A stretch of 64,000 nucleotides of DNA, taken from Fredricksoniimonas sp964643325 (GTDB lineage: Bacteria; Omnitrophota; Gorgyraeia; Zapsychrales; Fredricksoniimonadaceae). Position 1 is the first letter of the stretch; each line of letters opens with the position of its first letter. Under the pieces are notes generated by a model, which saw only the letters and a list, made by a program, of their open reading frames with translations, made no database searches and was not told the origin of the DNA. Location: the NCBI GenBank assembly GCA_964643325.1, contig CAZXSE010000004.1, positions 39,181 through 103,180 of the forward strand, written 5' to 3'. Made by a program: the position numbers and the translations under genes. Positions 33,332 to 41,269 of the stretch are shown piece by piece.

Positions 33332-33894
33332 TCCTGATGATCGACAATTACGATTCCTTCACCTACAACCTTGTGCAGTATTTCGGCGAGCTCAAGGCAA
33401 AAGTGACGGTGTATCGTAATGACGCGATCACGCTTGATGAGATCGCGCGCCTTCAGCCCGAACGCATCGTGGTGTCGCCCGGGCCGAGCAACCCGGAGCA
33501 TGCCGGGATATCCGTCGATGTGATACGGTCTTTCGCGGGTAAGGTGCCCGTGCTGGGCGTGTGCCTCGGGCATCAATGCATCGGGCATGCGTTCGGCGGC
33601 AGGATCATCCGCGCCGGCAAACTCATGCACGGCAAGACCTCGCGCATCCGCCATAACGGCAAAGACGTGTTCCAGAAGATGTCGAACCCGTTCGAAGCGA
33701 CCCGCTATCATTCCCTTGTCATTGAAGAAAAGACCATTCCTGATTGCCTTGAGATCACCGCGCGTTCCGAGGACGACAATGAGATCATGGGCGTGCGCCA
33801 CAAGACGCTTGCGGTATGGGGGGTGCAATTCCATCCCGAGTCGATCCTGACCAGGGAAGGCAAAAAGATCCTGGAGAATTTCTTAAAGTTGTAA
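33328..33894 (+). CDS. trpG: Anthranilate / aminodeoxychorismate synthase glutaminase subunit
   Basis: Class I glutamine amidotransferase that supplies ammonia to TrpE (and possibly PabB). 188 residues: MIDNYDSFTYNLVQYF, SPGPSNP, nucleophile Cys in VLGVCLGHQCIGHAFGG, and the catalytic His-x-Glu in GVQFHPESILT. Only the position before trpD argues for TrpG over PabA; no trpE or pabB is in the window. 4-base overlap with murA. Confidence 0.93.
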   Translation: MILMIDNYDSFTYNLVQYFGELKAKVTVYRNDAITLDEIARLQPERIVVSPGPSNPEHAGISVDVIRSFAGKVPVLGVCLGHQCIGHAFGGRIIRAGKLMHGKTSRIRHNGKDVFQKMSNPFEATRYHSLVIEEKTIPDCLEITARSEDDNEIMGVRHKTLAVWGVQFHPESILTREGKKILENFLKL

Positions 33895-33906
33895 GTTGGC
33901 AGCCTT

Positions 33907-34103
33907 GTCCGCGTCGATCTTTTTGTCGCTCCTTTAGCCGACATTGATCGAGCGAGCGGGCATGGTGTCCCGACCTTTAGGTCGGGACGAGCGAGCTCGA
34001 TCCCAGAGCGCAGGCGAGCCGCTGGGCGAGCCAAGCGCTCGGCGAAGGAGCGACAAAAAGATCAAGGCCGGACAAGGAACGACGCAAGATCAAGCCCGGA
34101 CAG
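33907..34103. repeat. Nested palindromic element between trpG and trpD
   Basis: Outer arms of 19 bp pair perfectly (33916-33934 with 34045-34063; GATCTTTTTGTCGCTCCTT). Inside, GATCGAGC (33946-33953) pairs with GCTCGATC (33995-34002), enclosing a 9-bp hairpin with a TTTA loop (33967-33975 / 33980-33988). After it, GATCAAGGCCGGACA (34060) is nearly repeated as GATCAAGCCCGGACA (34089). No coding frame. It fills the otherwise gene-free gap 33895-34119. It could be a MITE/REP-like element, an mRNA stability structure or a trp attenuator; no leader peptide with Trp codons was seen. Confidence 0.7.
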
Positions 34104-34119
34104 AAGCTTAAGGTGATAT

Positions 34120-35133
34120 ATGCGCGATCTCATTGAAAAGATCCAGAACAAGCAGAACCTGACGCACGGGCAGATGCTCGCTGTCATGACCGAGATCATG
34201 TCGGGGCACGCGGCTGAATGCGACATCAAGGAATTCCTTCTGGCGCTCAACGCCAAAGGTTTTACTGTCGAAGAGATCGCGGCCGCGGCGCAGATCATGC
34301 GCAAGTTCGTGGTCCTTCTGGAAACAAAGCATGAGGTCGTGCTGGATACCTGCGGCACAGGCGGCGACTGCAAGGGCACGTTCAATATTTCGACGGCCGT
34401 GGCGTTCGTGGTCGCGGCCGGCGGTGTTATCGTGGCCAAGCACGGCAACCGTTCAGTGTCGAGCCATTCGGGCAGTGCGGATGTTCTGGAGGCGCTTGGC
34501 GTGAACCTTGCGATGCCGCATGAGCGCATGAGCGGCTGTCTGGACGAGGTGGGGATCGCGTTCATGTTCGCCCAGCGCCATCATCCGGCCATGAAATATG
34601 TCGCGGCGGTCAGGAAAGAGCTGGCGGTCAAAACGATCTTCAATGTCCTTGGGCCTTTGACCAATCCCGCGCGCGCCACACACCAGATGGTCGGTGTTTT
34701 TAACAAACATTTGACCGAGCAGTTTGCGCAGGTCTTAAAGACCCTTGGCGCGGTGCGCGCGGTTGTGGTGCACGGCGCTGACGGGCTTGATGAGATCTCG
34801 ACGGCCGCGGCGACGCATATTAGTGAATTCAACGGTCATGATGTTGTTTCTTATGATATTACGCCTGAAGATTTCGGCATTAATCGCGCGCCGGAGGAGG
34901 CTCTCAAGGGCGGTGATCCGGCGCAGAATGCCGTGCTGATGACAAAGATATTGCAGGGCCAGGGAACACCGGCGCATATGGATGTGGTGGCGCTCAACGC
35001 GGGATTTGCTTTTTATGCCGCGCAAGCCACGGCCTCGCCCAAAGAAGGCCTTGAGCACGCCCGCCGGATCCTGATGAGCGGCCAGGCATGGGACAAGCTG
35101 CAGCAATTCAAGGAGTTTTCGGTCCGTGGGTAA
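34120..35133 (+). CDS. trpD: Anthranilate phosphoribosyltransferase
   Basis: Joins anthranilate and PRPP in tryptophan synthesis. 337 residues with the PRPP loop DTCGTGGDCKGTFNIST, VAKHGNRSVSSHSGSADVLEALG, HPAMKYVAAVRKEL and FNVLGPLTNPA. A GGTGAT-like ribosome-binding site precedes the ATG. It overlaps trpC by 8 bases. Confidence 0.97.
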   Translation: MRDLIEKIQNKQNLTHGQMLAVMTEIMSGHAAECDIKEFLLALNAKGFTVEEIAAAAQIMRKFVVLLETKHEVVLDTCGTGGDCKGTFNISTAVAFVVAAGGVIVAKHGNRSVSSHSGSADVLEALGVNLAMPHERMSGCLDEVGIAFMFAQRHHPAMKYVAAVRKELAVKTIFNVLGPLTNPARATHQMVGVFNKHLTEQFAQVLKTLGAVRAVVVHGADGLDEISTAAATHISEFNGHDVVSYDITPEDFGINRAPEEALKGGDPAQNAVLMTKILQGQGTPAHMDVVALNAGFAFYAAQATASPKEGLEHARRILMSGQAWDKLQQFKEFSVRG

Positions 35134-35917
35134 AGATTTCCTTTTTGACATTGTAGAGAAGAAGCGCGCGTATAACGCACGCCGGAAGGCGCTTTATGAC
35201 AATATCAAGGCACATTTGGACGCCTCGTCCTATGCGCAGTACGGCCTTTTCAGAAAAGCTATTTCTGCGTCGGGGAAGATCAATCTGATCGCCGAGATCA
35301 AGAAAGCCTCACCGTCAAAAGGTGTTATCCGTCAGGATTTTAATGTGGAAGCGCTGGCCACAGCATATCAGGATGCCGGGGCCGCGGCTATTTCCGTTCT
35401 GACCGAGGAAGAATATTTTCTGGGCAAGCCGGCTTATTTAAAACAGGTGAGCGAAAAATTCAACACGCCGGTCTTGATGAAAGATTTCATCATCGATGAA
35501 GGGCAGATCTACGAGGGGCGTTATAACGGGGCAAGCGCGGTCCTTCTGATCGCCGCGATCCTGACCGATACGCAGATAAAAGATTTTCTCGCATTAGGTG
35601 AGCGCCTGGATGTGGATTGCCTGGTCGAAGTCCATGATGCCCAAGACCTGGACAGAGCACTTAAGGCGGGCGCGGGGATCATCGGGGTCAATAACAGAGA
35701 CCTTCGCACATTCGGGATCGATCTGGCGGCGGGCGAACGCTTGATGGGGCAGATCCCTGCAGGCAAGGTCATTGTCGCCGAGAGCGGCGTCAGCACGCAT
35801 GAAGAGATCGTGCATTTACACAAAGCCGGCGCTAACGCGGTTTTGATCGGTGAGACATTCCTGCGCTGCCGCGATGTGGGGAAAAAAGTAAGGGAGCTGA
35901 TGTATGGTGAAAGTTAA
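35126..35917 (+). CDS. trpC: Indole-3-glycerol phosphate synthase
   Basis: TIM-barrel enzyme of 263 residues closing the indole ring. Conserved LIAEIKKASPSKGVIR, ISVLTEEEYFLG, VLMKDFIIDEGQIYE, ASAVLLIAAIL, GVNNRDLRTF and VAESGVSTHEEI. GTG start within the trpD end; 14-base overlap with trpF. Stand-alone, not fused to TrpF as in enterics. Confidence 0.96.
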   Translation: MGKDFLFDIVEKKRAYNARRKALYDNIKAHLDASSYAQYGLFRKAISASGKINLIAEIKKASPSKGVIRQDFNVEALATAYQDAGAAAISVLTEEEYFLGKPAYLKQVSEKFNTPVLMKDFIIDEGQIYEGRYNGASAVLLIAAILTDTQIKDFLALGERLDVDCLVEVHDAQDLDRALKAGAGIIGVNNRDLRTFGIDLAAGERLMGQIPAGKVIVAESGVSTHEEIVHLHKAGANAVLIGETFLRCRDVGKKVRELMYGES

Positions 35918-36542
35918 GGTCTGCGGCATCACAGAGAAGGATGACGCCTTCAAGGCGATCAATTTTGGCGTGGACGCTCTGGGGTTTGTTTTCAGCAAGA
36001 AAAGCCCGCGCTATGTTTCGCCGTCGCGTGCGCGCAATATCATTTCGATCCTGCCGCCGTTCGTCACTATCGTCGGCGTGTTCGTGAACGAGCGCCTGGG
36101 TGCGATCAGCGACATTGCCTCGTTCTGCGGCCTGAACGCGGTGCAACTGCACGGGGATGAGGACCATCATTATTGTCATCGGCTCAAGCGTTATAATTTC
36201 AAGATCATTAAGGGCTTTCGCATCGGCGGTGATTTTGATTTTGGCCAGATCAAGAAATACGATGTGGACGCGCTATTGTTCGATACGTATCAGGAGAATG
36301 TTCCCGGCGGCACGGGCAAGGTCTTTAACTGGGAACTTTTAAAAGATGCCCAGGTCAAAGGCCCGGTGATCCTTTCCGGCGGATTGAATCACGAAAATGT
36401 CATGGATGCAGTGAACCTGCTCAAGCCCTACGCGGTGGATGTTTCCAGCGGCGTTGAGACTGAGCCGGGGAAGAAGGACCATCGCAAAATGATGGCCTTT
36501 ATCCAGAACGCCCGGCTTGCCGGTGAGCAAACGCTTTCCTGA
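35904..36542 (+). CDS. trpF: Phosphoribosylanthranilate isomerase
   Basis: TIM-barrel isomerase between TrpD and TrpC. VKVCGITEKDDAF with the catalytic Cys, ALGFVFSKKSPRYVSP, VQLHGDED, LLFDTY, PGGTGKVFNWELL, LSGGLNHENV and VDVSSGVET are all visible. 212 residues. Last gene before the structured-RNA cassette; trpB and trpA resume at 39285. Confidence 0.95.
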   Translation: MVKVKVCGITEKDDAFKAINFGVDALGFVFSKKSPRYVSPSRARNIISILPPFVTIVGVFVNERLGAISDIASFCGLNAVQLHGDEDHHYCHRLKRYNFKIIKGFRIGGDFDFGQIKKYDVDALLFDTYQENVPGGTGKVFNWELLKDAQVKGPVILSGGLNHENVMDAVNLLKPYAVDVSSGVETEPGKKDHRKMMAFIQNARLAGEQTLS

Positions 36543-36558
36543 AAATCGTCCGGCCCCC

Positions 36559-36588
36559 TTGTTTTTGAGGCAGGAGGCATGCTATATT
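36559..36588 (+). promoter_or_regulatory. Promoter of the structured RNA
   Basis: TTGTTT (36559-36564), 18-base spacer and TATATT (36583-36588). The predicted start near 36595 coincides with the first base pairs of the RNA fold, which supports it. Confidence 0.55.
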
Positions 36589-36595
36589 TTGATTA

Positions 36596-36777
36596 GCCGA
36601 TAAAGGTTAACCCGGGGAAACCCGGGGGCGCAAAGCGACAGACCTAATGTACACCATTCGTATCGGCCCGTTAGCCCTGTGTGGCGTTTGGGCCTGCCTT
36701 ATTAGGCAAATGTCGGGTGGCTTGTAAGATGGTGGCTGCGTTGCCGAAGTGCGAGGGACATCTCCCACTTTATCGGC
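36596..36777 (+). ncRNA. Structured RNA, candidate c-di-GMP-I (GEMM)-like riboswitch
   Basis: A ~182-nt RNA closed by a perfect 10-bp stem (36596-36605 with 36768-36777). Inside is a CCCGGG-GAAA-CCCGGG hairpin (36611-36626) followed by GGCGCAAAGC, then GACCTAA (36641-36647) and, near the 3' side, GGTGGCTGCGTTGCCGAA (36731-36748). Order and sequence resemble the class I c-di-GMP aptamer: GNRA hairpin, CGCAAAGC, xxCCUAA, GGUxGCxGxGUUxCC. The middle arm (36648-36730) is much longer than usual and the first conserved GGCAAACC reads GGTTAACC. It might be a divergent riboswitch or a new RNA; a c-di-GMP link is inference. Confidence 0.5.
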
Positions 36778-36805
36778 CTGGAATAATAACATATTCCTGG
36801 CTTCG

Positions 36806-36833
36806 GGGCCCGAGATTCTCGGGCCCTTTTTTT
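36806..36833 (+). terminator. Rho-independent terminator
   Basis: GGGCCCGAG (36806-36814), ATT loop, CTCGGGCCC (36818-36826) and seven Ts. The T-run ends directly at the ATG of the next gene, so termination would switch off that gene. This is the probable expression platform, or the end of a free small RNA. Confidence 0.85.
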
Positions 36834-37106
36834 ATGTCAGACGATCACACCTACCAATCCTGGCTTTCCTCCAAAGACCGCGACGCGGAAGCGCTATGCT
36901 GTCATTGCGGCGCGTGCTGCGGCGCTTTCGAAGACCCCTGCGAACACTTGATCATGGAGCAGGGCGTCTCCCGCTGCCGGGTCTATGCCGATCGTTTCGG
37001 CCTGCACCGCACTGTTTCAGGCAAGCCCCTGACCTGCATTCCCATCCGCCAGAAGATGGGCACATCCTGGCCCGGGGATGAGCGTTGCGGGTACAAGAAA
37101 ATTTAG
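36834..37106 (+). CDS. Small Cys-rich protein, YkgJ-like zinc/iron-chelating motif
   Basis: 90 residues with a CCHCGACCGAFEDPCEHL cluster and further Cys (SRCRVY, LTCIP, ERCGYKK), resembling the YkgJ CxxCxxCC family thought to bind Zn or Fe. It starts immediately after a terminator T-run and has no Shine-Dalgarno; its expression probably requires read-through controlled by the upstream RNA. An in-frame ATG at 36681 lies within that RNA and is unlikely. Function unknown. Confidence 0.75.
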   Translation: MSDDHTYQSWLSSKDRDAEALCCHCGACCGAFEDPCEHLIMEQGVSRCRVYADRFGLHRTVSGKPLTCIPIRQKMGTSWPGDERCGYKKI

Positions 37107-37123
37107 ACCCTCTGATAGCCTTG

Positions 37124-37132
37124 TGCTATAAT
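37124..37132 (+). promoter_or_regulatory. Extended -10 promoter, predicted leaderless start
   Basis: TGC-TATAAT (37124-37132): an extended, perfect -10 box ending 8 bases before the next ATG (37141). No convincing -35. Predicted transcription start is about two bases before the ATG. Confidence 0.6.
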
Positions 37133-37140
37133 TCCCGCCT

Positions 37141-37449
37141 ATGGCACGGCAGATGATCCGCATTTATCATGATCTGGAGTTTAACGACGTCAAGGAACAC
37201 CTCCTTGAATACGGCGTGCTCTCGGGCATCTGTGCCAAGTGCAAGAATGTGGATATCAAGCTCGAGGCGCATGCCTGCCCTTCATGCGGCACGGAATTCA
37301 AATACATCGCGTTCCAGAGCGTCAGGGAACATCTTCCCAAGATGATCAAACTGCATGCCCAGCGCCCGGGACTGCAGTTCGTTGACTATCAGGATTTTAA
37401 ACATATCGAAGCTGAAACAAAAGCCAGGAACATCCTCGGAGGGATATGA
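37141..37449 (+). CDS. Small zinc-ribbon protein of unknown function
   Basis: 102 residues. A CAKC ... CPSC zinc ribbon lies in the middle (ICAKCKNVDIKLEAHACPSCG), flanked by helical ends. I do not recognise the family. The predicted mRNA is leaderless. It overlaps the M20 peptidase by 4 bases. Confidence 0.75.
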   Translation: MARQMIRIYHDLEFNDVKEHLLEYGVLSGICAKCKNVDIKLEAHACPSCGTEFKYIAFQSVREHLPKMIKLHAQRPGLQFVDYQDFKHIEAETKARNILGGI

Positions 37450-38588
37450 TCAATAAAGAGCGCCTTGTCAAACTGACGCAGGCAACATTGTCCATCGATT
37501 CACAGAATCCGCCGGGCAATGAGCTTGAGATCGCGGACCTTGTTGTCAAGGACATGCGTTCTTTGGGCCTTGATGTCAGGGTCGTGACATACAAGATGAA
37601 CAGGCCTAATGTCATCGCGGTATGGAAAGGCTCTTTGCCGCGCGCGCAGGCCGCCCGCGAGGCGCTGCTGTTGACCCCGCACACGGATGTTGTTCCCGTC
37701 GGGACGGGGTGGAAGCATGATCCGTTTGGCAAGGAGATCATTAACGGCAAGATCTATGGCCGCGGCGCGTCCGATGATAAAGGCAATCTGGCCTGTGCCA
37801 TGGAAGCGCTTCGTTCGCTCGTTGAAGATGGTTACCGCCCGCGTAAGGATATTATTCTGGCCGCGACCGCGGATGAAGAGACCGGCTCGCATCAGGGCAT
37901 CAAGCCTTTGATGAGCAAGGGTGTCCTGCGGCCGCGCCTGGCGCTCGTTCTTGATTCCGTTGACCTTGATACGGTCATTGCCCAGAAAGGGCTTTTTCAC
38001 GCGCGCATCCAGGTGTTCGGGAAAAAGGCGCACGGCGCTACGAACTGGAGAGGCGTCAACGCGATCGAACAGACCGCGGAGATCATCCGGCGCCTGAAGG
38101 CATACAGATTTGATTATAAGAAGCATCACCTGCTGAATCATCCGACGGTGAATATCGGTACGATCAAGGGGGGCGACAAGGTCAACATGGTGGCCGACCT
38201 TTGCGAATTCTCCCTGGATATCCGTTATATGCCCGGGATGGATCCTGCGAAATTGATCGCGCGGGTCAAGTCGATCGTGCGCTCCGTAACGCCGAAGTAC
38301 AAATTGGTCGTGGATGATCTGCAATTGCCGTATGAGATCAGCGAGAAGGACCCGTTCGTCATATCGTTCCTGCGTTCGGCGCGCGCCCTTAAACAGAAGG
38401 CGAAGCTGAAAGGCTCCGACGGTGCGACCGTGATCTCGTTCTTTCAGCATCATGGCATCGCGGCGTTCGCGACCGGTTTCGGCAAGAGCGGCACGCTCCA
38501 TGCCAACGATGAATATGCGGAAATAAAAACCCTTTATCATGGCGCGCGTGTGCTGGAAAGGTTCATTAAAGATTATGACCAGATCTAA
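37446..38588 (+). CDS. M20-family metallopeptidase/deacylase (ArgE/DapE type)
   Basis: 380-residue di-zinc amidohydrolase. Metal ligands: His in TPHTDVVPV, bridging Asp in YGRGASDDKG, Glu pair in TADEETGS, Asp in VLDSVDLD and a C-terminal His in SGTLHANDE; the dimerisation lid spans ~190-300. It could be a dipeptidase, acetylornithine deacetylase or succinyl-diaminopimelate desuccinylase; surrounding genes do not decide. 4-base overlap with the zinc-ribbon gene. Confidence 0.88.
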   Translation: MINKERLVKLTQATLSIDSQNPPGNELEIADLVVKDMRSLGLDVRVVTYKMNRPNVIAVWKGSLPRAQAAREALLLTPHTDVVPVGTGWKHDPFGKEIINGKIYGRGASDDKGNLACAMEALRSLVEDGYRPRKDIILAATADEETGSHQGIKPLMSKGVLRPRLALVLDSVDLDTVIAQKGLFHARIQVFGKKAHGATNWRGVNAIEQTAEIIRRLKAYRFDYKKHHLLNHPTVNIGTIKGGDKVNMVADLCEFSLDIRYMPGMDPAKLIARVKSIVRSVTPKYKLVVDDLQLPYEISEKDPFVISFLRSARALKQKAKLKGSDGATVISFFQHHGIAAFATGFGKSGTLHANDEYAEIKTLYHGARVLERFIKDYDQI

Positions 38589-39273
38589 TGTGTTCATTGT
38601 TGCGTTAACGCTTGTGCTGGGGCTTGCTTGCTCGACAGCCATGGCGCAAACGGTGCCGTTCAAGAAAGGCGAGGTCATCCGTTATTCCGTCAAGCAGGCG
38701 GGCATTAAGGCAGGCGAGGCCACGCTGACATTCGAGGGCGAGACCTACCGCGACGGCAAGAAATACACGCTGATCGTTTTTTCCGCCAAAGGGTTCAACT
38801 TCTTTGATGAAGAGCGCATTTTTATTGATGACACGACCTTCCTGCCGCAACTGGTCATACGGGACCTGAACATCTTTGGCAATAAAGAGAAGATCATGGA
38901 AGAGTACAACAATGCCGCGGGTCTTATCACGGTCACCAAAGATGCGGACGGCCATGTGAGCGTGCAGACGATCAAGAAAGAAGGGCAGGTGGACAACATC
39001 TACGGGTTCATTTACCGTTACCGCGCCAGCGGGCGGGCTGCTCAGGACGCCAAGTTCGCCCTGCGGCTGCCGACGCTGGATGTGACGATCGCGCCGGTCG
39101 CTGGGATGAAGTTCAACGCCATGGGCCAGGTATTTGACGCGGAATTGATGCGCAGCGTCCCGTCGAAATATTCCATCTGGATGGATACAAGCGACAAGCG
39201 CCTGCCGCTGCGCATTGCGGGCGCTATCGGCATTGCCAATACGGTCATGACGATCATTGACTATAAAGAATAA
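38575..39273 (+). CDS. DUF3108 exported protein
   Basis: About 232 residues with a signal peptide (FIVALTLVLGLACSTAMA, cleavage before QTVPF). Motifs FKKGEVIRYSVKQAGIKAGEATL and the late FDAELMRSVPSKYSIWMDTSDKRLPLRIAG are typical of the DUF3108 beta-rich periplasmic family. I chose the ATG at 38575, which gives a clean signal peptide and overlaps the peptidase end; 38539 would bury it. Function unknown. Confidence 0.85.
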   Translation: MTRSNVFIVALTLVLGLACSTAMAQTVPFKKGEVIRYSVKQAGIKAGEATLTFEGETYRDGKKYTLIVFSAKGFNFFDEERIFIDDTTFLPQLVIRDLNIFGNKEKIMEEYNNAAGLITVTKDADGHVSVQTIKKEGQVDNIYGFIYRYRASGRAAQDAKFALRLPTLDVTIAPVAGMKFNAMGQVFDAELMRSVPSKYSIWMDTSDKRLPLRIAGAIGIANTVMTIIDYKE

Positions 39274-39284
39274 TACAGAGCTTT

Positions 39285-40475
39285 ATGAAATTTCCTGACA
39301 AACACGGACATTACGGGCAATTCGGGGGACGGTTTGTTCCCGAGACGCTGACAACGCTCTTGTGCGATCTTGAAAAAGAGTTCGTCCGCGCGTCCGGGGA
39401 TGCTTCGTTCAAGAAGGAATTTGCTTTTTATCTGCGCGAATACGCGGGCCGTCCGACGCGGCTGTATCTGGCCGAGCGCCTGAGCCGTCAGTTGAAGACC
39501 CTCAAAGTTTATCTTAAGCGTGAGGATCTTTTGCATACGGGCGCGCACAAGATCAACAACACCCTCGGACAGATCCTGATCGCGCGGCGCATGGGCAAGA
39601 CCCGCGTGATCGCCGAGACGGGCGCGGGCCAGCATGGTGTGGCAACAGCCGCGGTCTGCGCGCTTTTCGGCATCAAGTGCGTGATCTATATGGGTTCCGA
39701 GGACATCGAACGCCAGTCGTTGAATGTGGTGCGCATGCGCCTGATGGGCGCCGAGGTCGTTCCGGTCACCAGCGGTTCAAAGACCCTTAAGGACGCCATG
39801 AACGAGGCCATTCGCGACTGGGTGACGAATGTCCGCGATACTTTTTATCTCATCGGTACCGTGGCAGGCCCTCATCCGTATCCTTTGATGGTGCGCGGAT
39901 TTCAGTCCATTATTGGCAAAGAGGCTCGCCGGCAATTCCTGGCCGCTGAAAAGAAGCTTCCTGATTATATTCTCGCGTGCGTGGGCGGCGGCAGTAATGC
40001 CATGGGTATTTTTCATCCGTTCATCGAGGACAAGTCGGTCCGGCTTATCGGTGTTGAGGCCGCGGGGCACGGGCTTCATACAGGAAAACATTCTGCTGCG
40101 CTATGCAGGGGCGGGGTTGGCGTGTTGCATGGCACCAAGAGCAGGCTGTTGCAGGATGCTGATGGCCAGGTTCAGCTGGCGCATTCCATTTCCGCGGGGC
40201 TTGATTATCCCGGGGTCGGCCCGGAGCATGCTTATTATAAGGAAGAGAGGCTTGCTTCCTATGTTGGCATTACGGATCAGGAAGCTCTTGAGGCCACCAG
40301 GGTCCTTGCGGCCACGGAAGGCATTATTCCTGCCCTGGAATCCGCGCACGCGCTGGCGTATCTGCCAAAGCTCGCGCGCCAGGTTAAAGGGAAAAAGACC
40401 GTGATCGTGTGTTTGTCCGGACGGGGCGATAAAGATATGAATACCATCAAAGACTTGATGTTCAAAGGGCTATGA
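39285..40475 (+). CDS. trpB: Tryptophan synthase beta subunit
   Basis: PLP enzyme of 396 residues condensing indole with serine. PLP lysine in KREDLLHTGAHKINNTLGQ, ETGAGQHGVATA, phosphate loop CVGGGSNAMG, VGVEAAG-like IGVEAAGHG and late CLSGRGDKD. TrpB1 type, as expected next to trpA (4-base overlap). Confidence 0.97.
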   Translation: MKFPDKHGHYGQFGGRFVPETLTTLLCDLEKEFVRASGDASFKKEFAFYLREYAGRPTRLYLAERLSRQLKTLKVYLKREDLLHTGAHKINNTLGQILIARRMGKTRVIAETGAGQHGVATAAVCALFGIKCVIYMGSEDIERQSLNVVRMRLMGAEVVPVTSGSKTLKDAMNEAIRDWVTNVRDTFYLIGTVAGPHPYPLMVRGFQSIIGKEARRQFLAAEKKLPDYILACVGGGSNAMGIFHPFIEDKSVRLIGVEAAGHGLHTGKHSAALCRGGVGVLHGTKSRLLQDADGQVQLAHSISAGLDYPGVGPEHAYYKEERLASYVGITDQEALEATRVLAATEGIIPALESAHALAYLPKLARQVKGKKTVIVCLSGRGDKDMNTIKDLMFKGL

Positions 40476-41266
40476 ATAGAATAGACCGAAAATTCATGGA
40501 GTTGCGCAAGGCGGGCAAGAAAGCTTTCGTTGCTTTTATTACCGCCGGGGACCCGAGCCTTGCCATAACCGAAAAGCTGGTTCTGGCGCTTGAGGCCGCG
40601 GGTGTGGACATCGTCGAGATCGGTGTTCCGTTCTCCGATCCTTTGGCCGATGGCCCTGTCATTCAGGCCGCATCGTACCGTTCATTGATGCGCGGCACAA
40701 CGCTGGCCGGGATCCTGAAGACCGTCGCGAACATTCGCAAGCGCTCCAGCATCCCCATCGCGCTGATGACCTATTACAATCCTGTGTTCCATTTCGGCGA
40801 GAAAGATTTTGTGTCCCGGGCCAAGGCCGCGGGCGTTGACGGCGTTATCATCCCTGACCTTCCGGTCGAAGAAGCGGGGCCGTTATGCGCGTATGCGAAA
40901 GCGGCTGATCTGGCCACGGTTTTCTTTGTGGCGCCGACGACCTTAAAAGAGCGGATGAAGCCGGTGATCAAGGCGGCCACAGGGTTCATTTATTATGTTT
41001 CCGTGGCGGGCGTGACAGGCGCGCATCAGCTGATGGCCGCGGATATTGCCAGGCATGTCCGTGTTGTCAAACAATTGACGGACAAGCCGGTGTGCATCGG
41101 CTTTGGCGTTTCCACGCCACAACAGGCCCGTGCCATGGCGCGCGTTGCCGACGGGGTCATTGTTGGCAGCGCCTTTGTCCGGGAGATCGCAAAGAATGCC
41201 GGCGCCAAAGACCTGCCGGCGCGGGTGCGCGCGTTCGCGGCCCGTTTTGTGAAAGCGGTCAACTGA
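40472..41266 (+). CDS. trpA: Tryptophan synthase alpha subunit
   Basis: Cleaves indole-3-glycerol phosphate to indole, channelled to TrpB. Catalytic Glu and Asp in VDIVEIGVPFSDPLADGPVIQ; ALMTYYNPVF, GVIIPDLPVEE, FIYYVSVAGVTG and VCIGFGVSTPQQA. 264 residues, full length. Confidence 0.97.
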   Translation: MNRIDRKFMELRKAGKKAFVAFITAGDPSLAITEKLVLALEAAGVDIVEIGVPFSDPLADGPVIQAASYRSLMRGTTLAGILKTVANIRKRSSIPIALMTYYNPVFHFGEKDFVSRAKAAGVDGVIIPDLPVEEAGPLCAYAKAADLATVFFVAPTTLKERMKPVIKAATGFIYYVSVAGVTGAHQLMAADIARHVRVVKQLTDKPVCIGFGVSTPQQARAMARVADGVIVGSAFVREIAKNAGAKDLPARVRAFAARFVKAVN

Positions 41267-41269
41267 TCC

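Noticed and set aside
33895..34119. trp attenuator with leader peptide
   Set aside because: No short frame with adjacent Trp codons and ribosome-binding site, and no T-run after the hairpins.
36596..36777. Cobalamin, SAM, SRP, RNase P or tmRNA identity for the structured RNA
   Set aside because: None of the hallmark elements (B12 box, SAM core, SRP GGAAG loop, RNase P P4, tRNA-like ends) are present.
36681..36833. N-terminal extension of the Cys-rich protein into the RNA cassette
   Set aside because: The extended region coincides with stems and terminator, has no ribosome-binding site and includes the T-run; ATG 36834 is the natural start.
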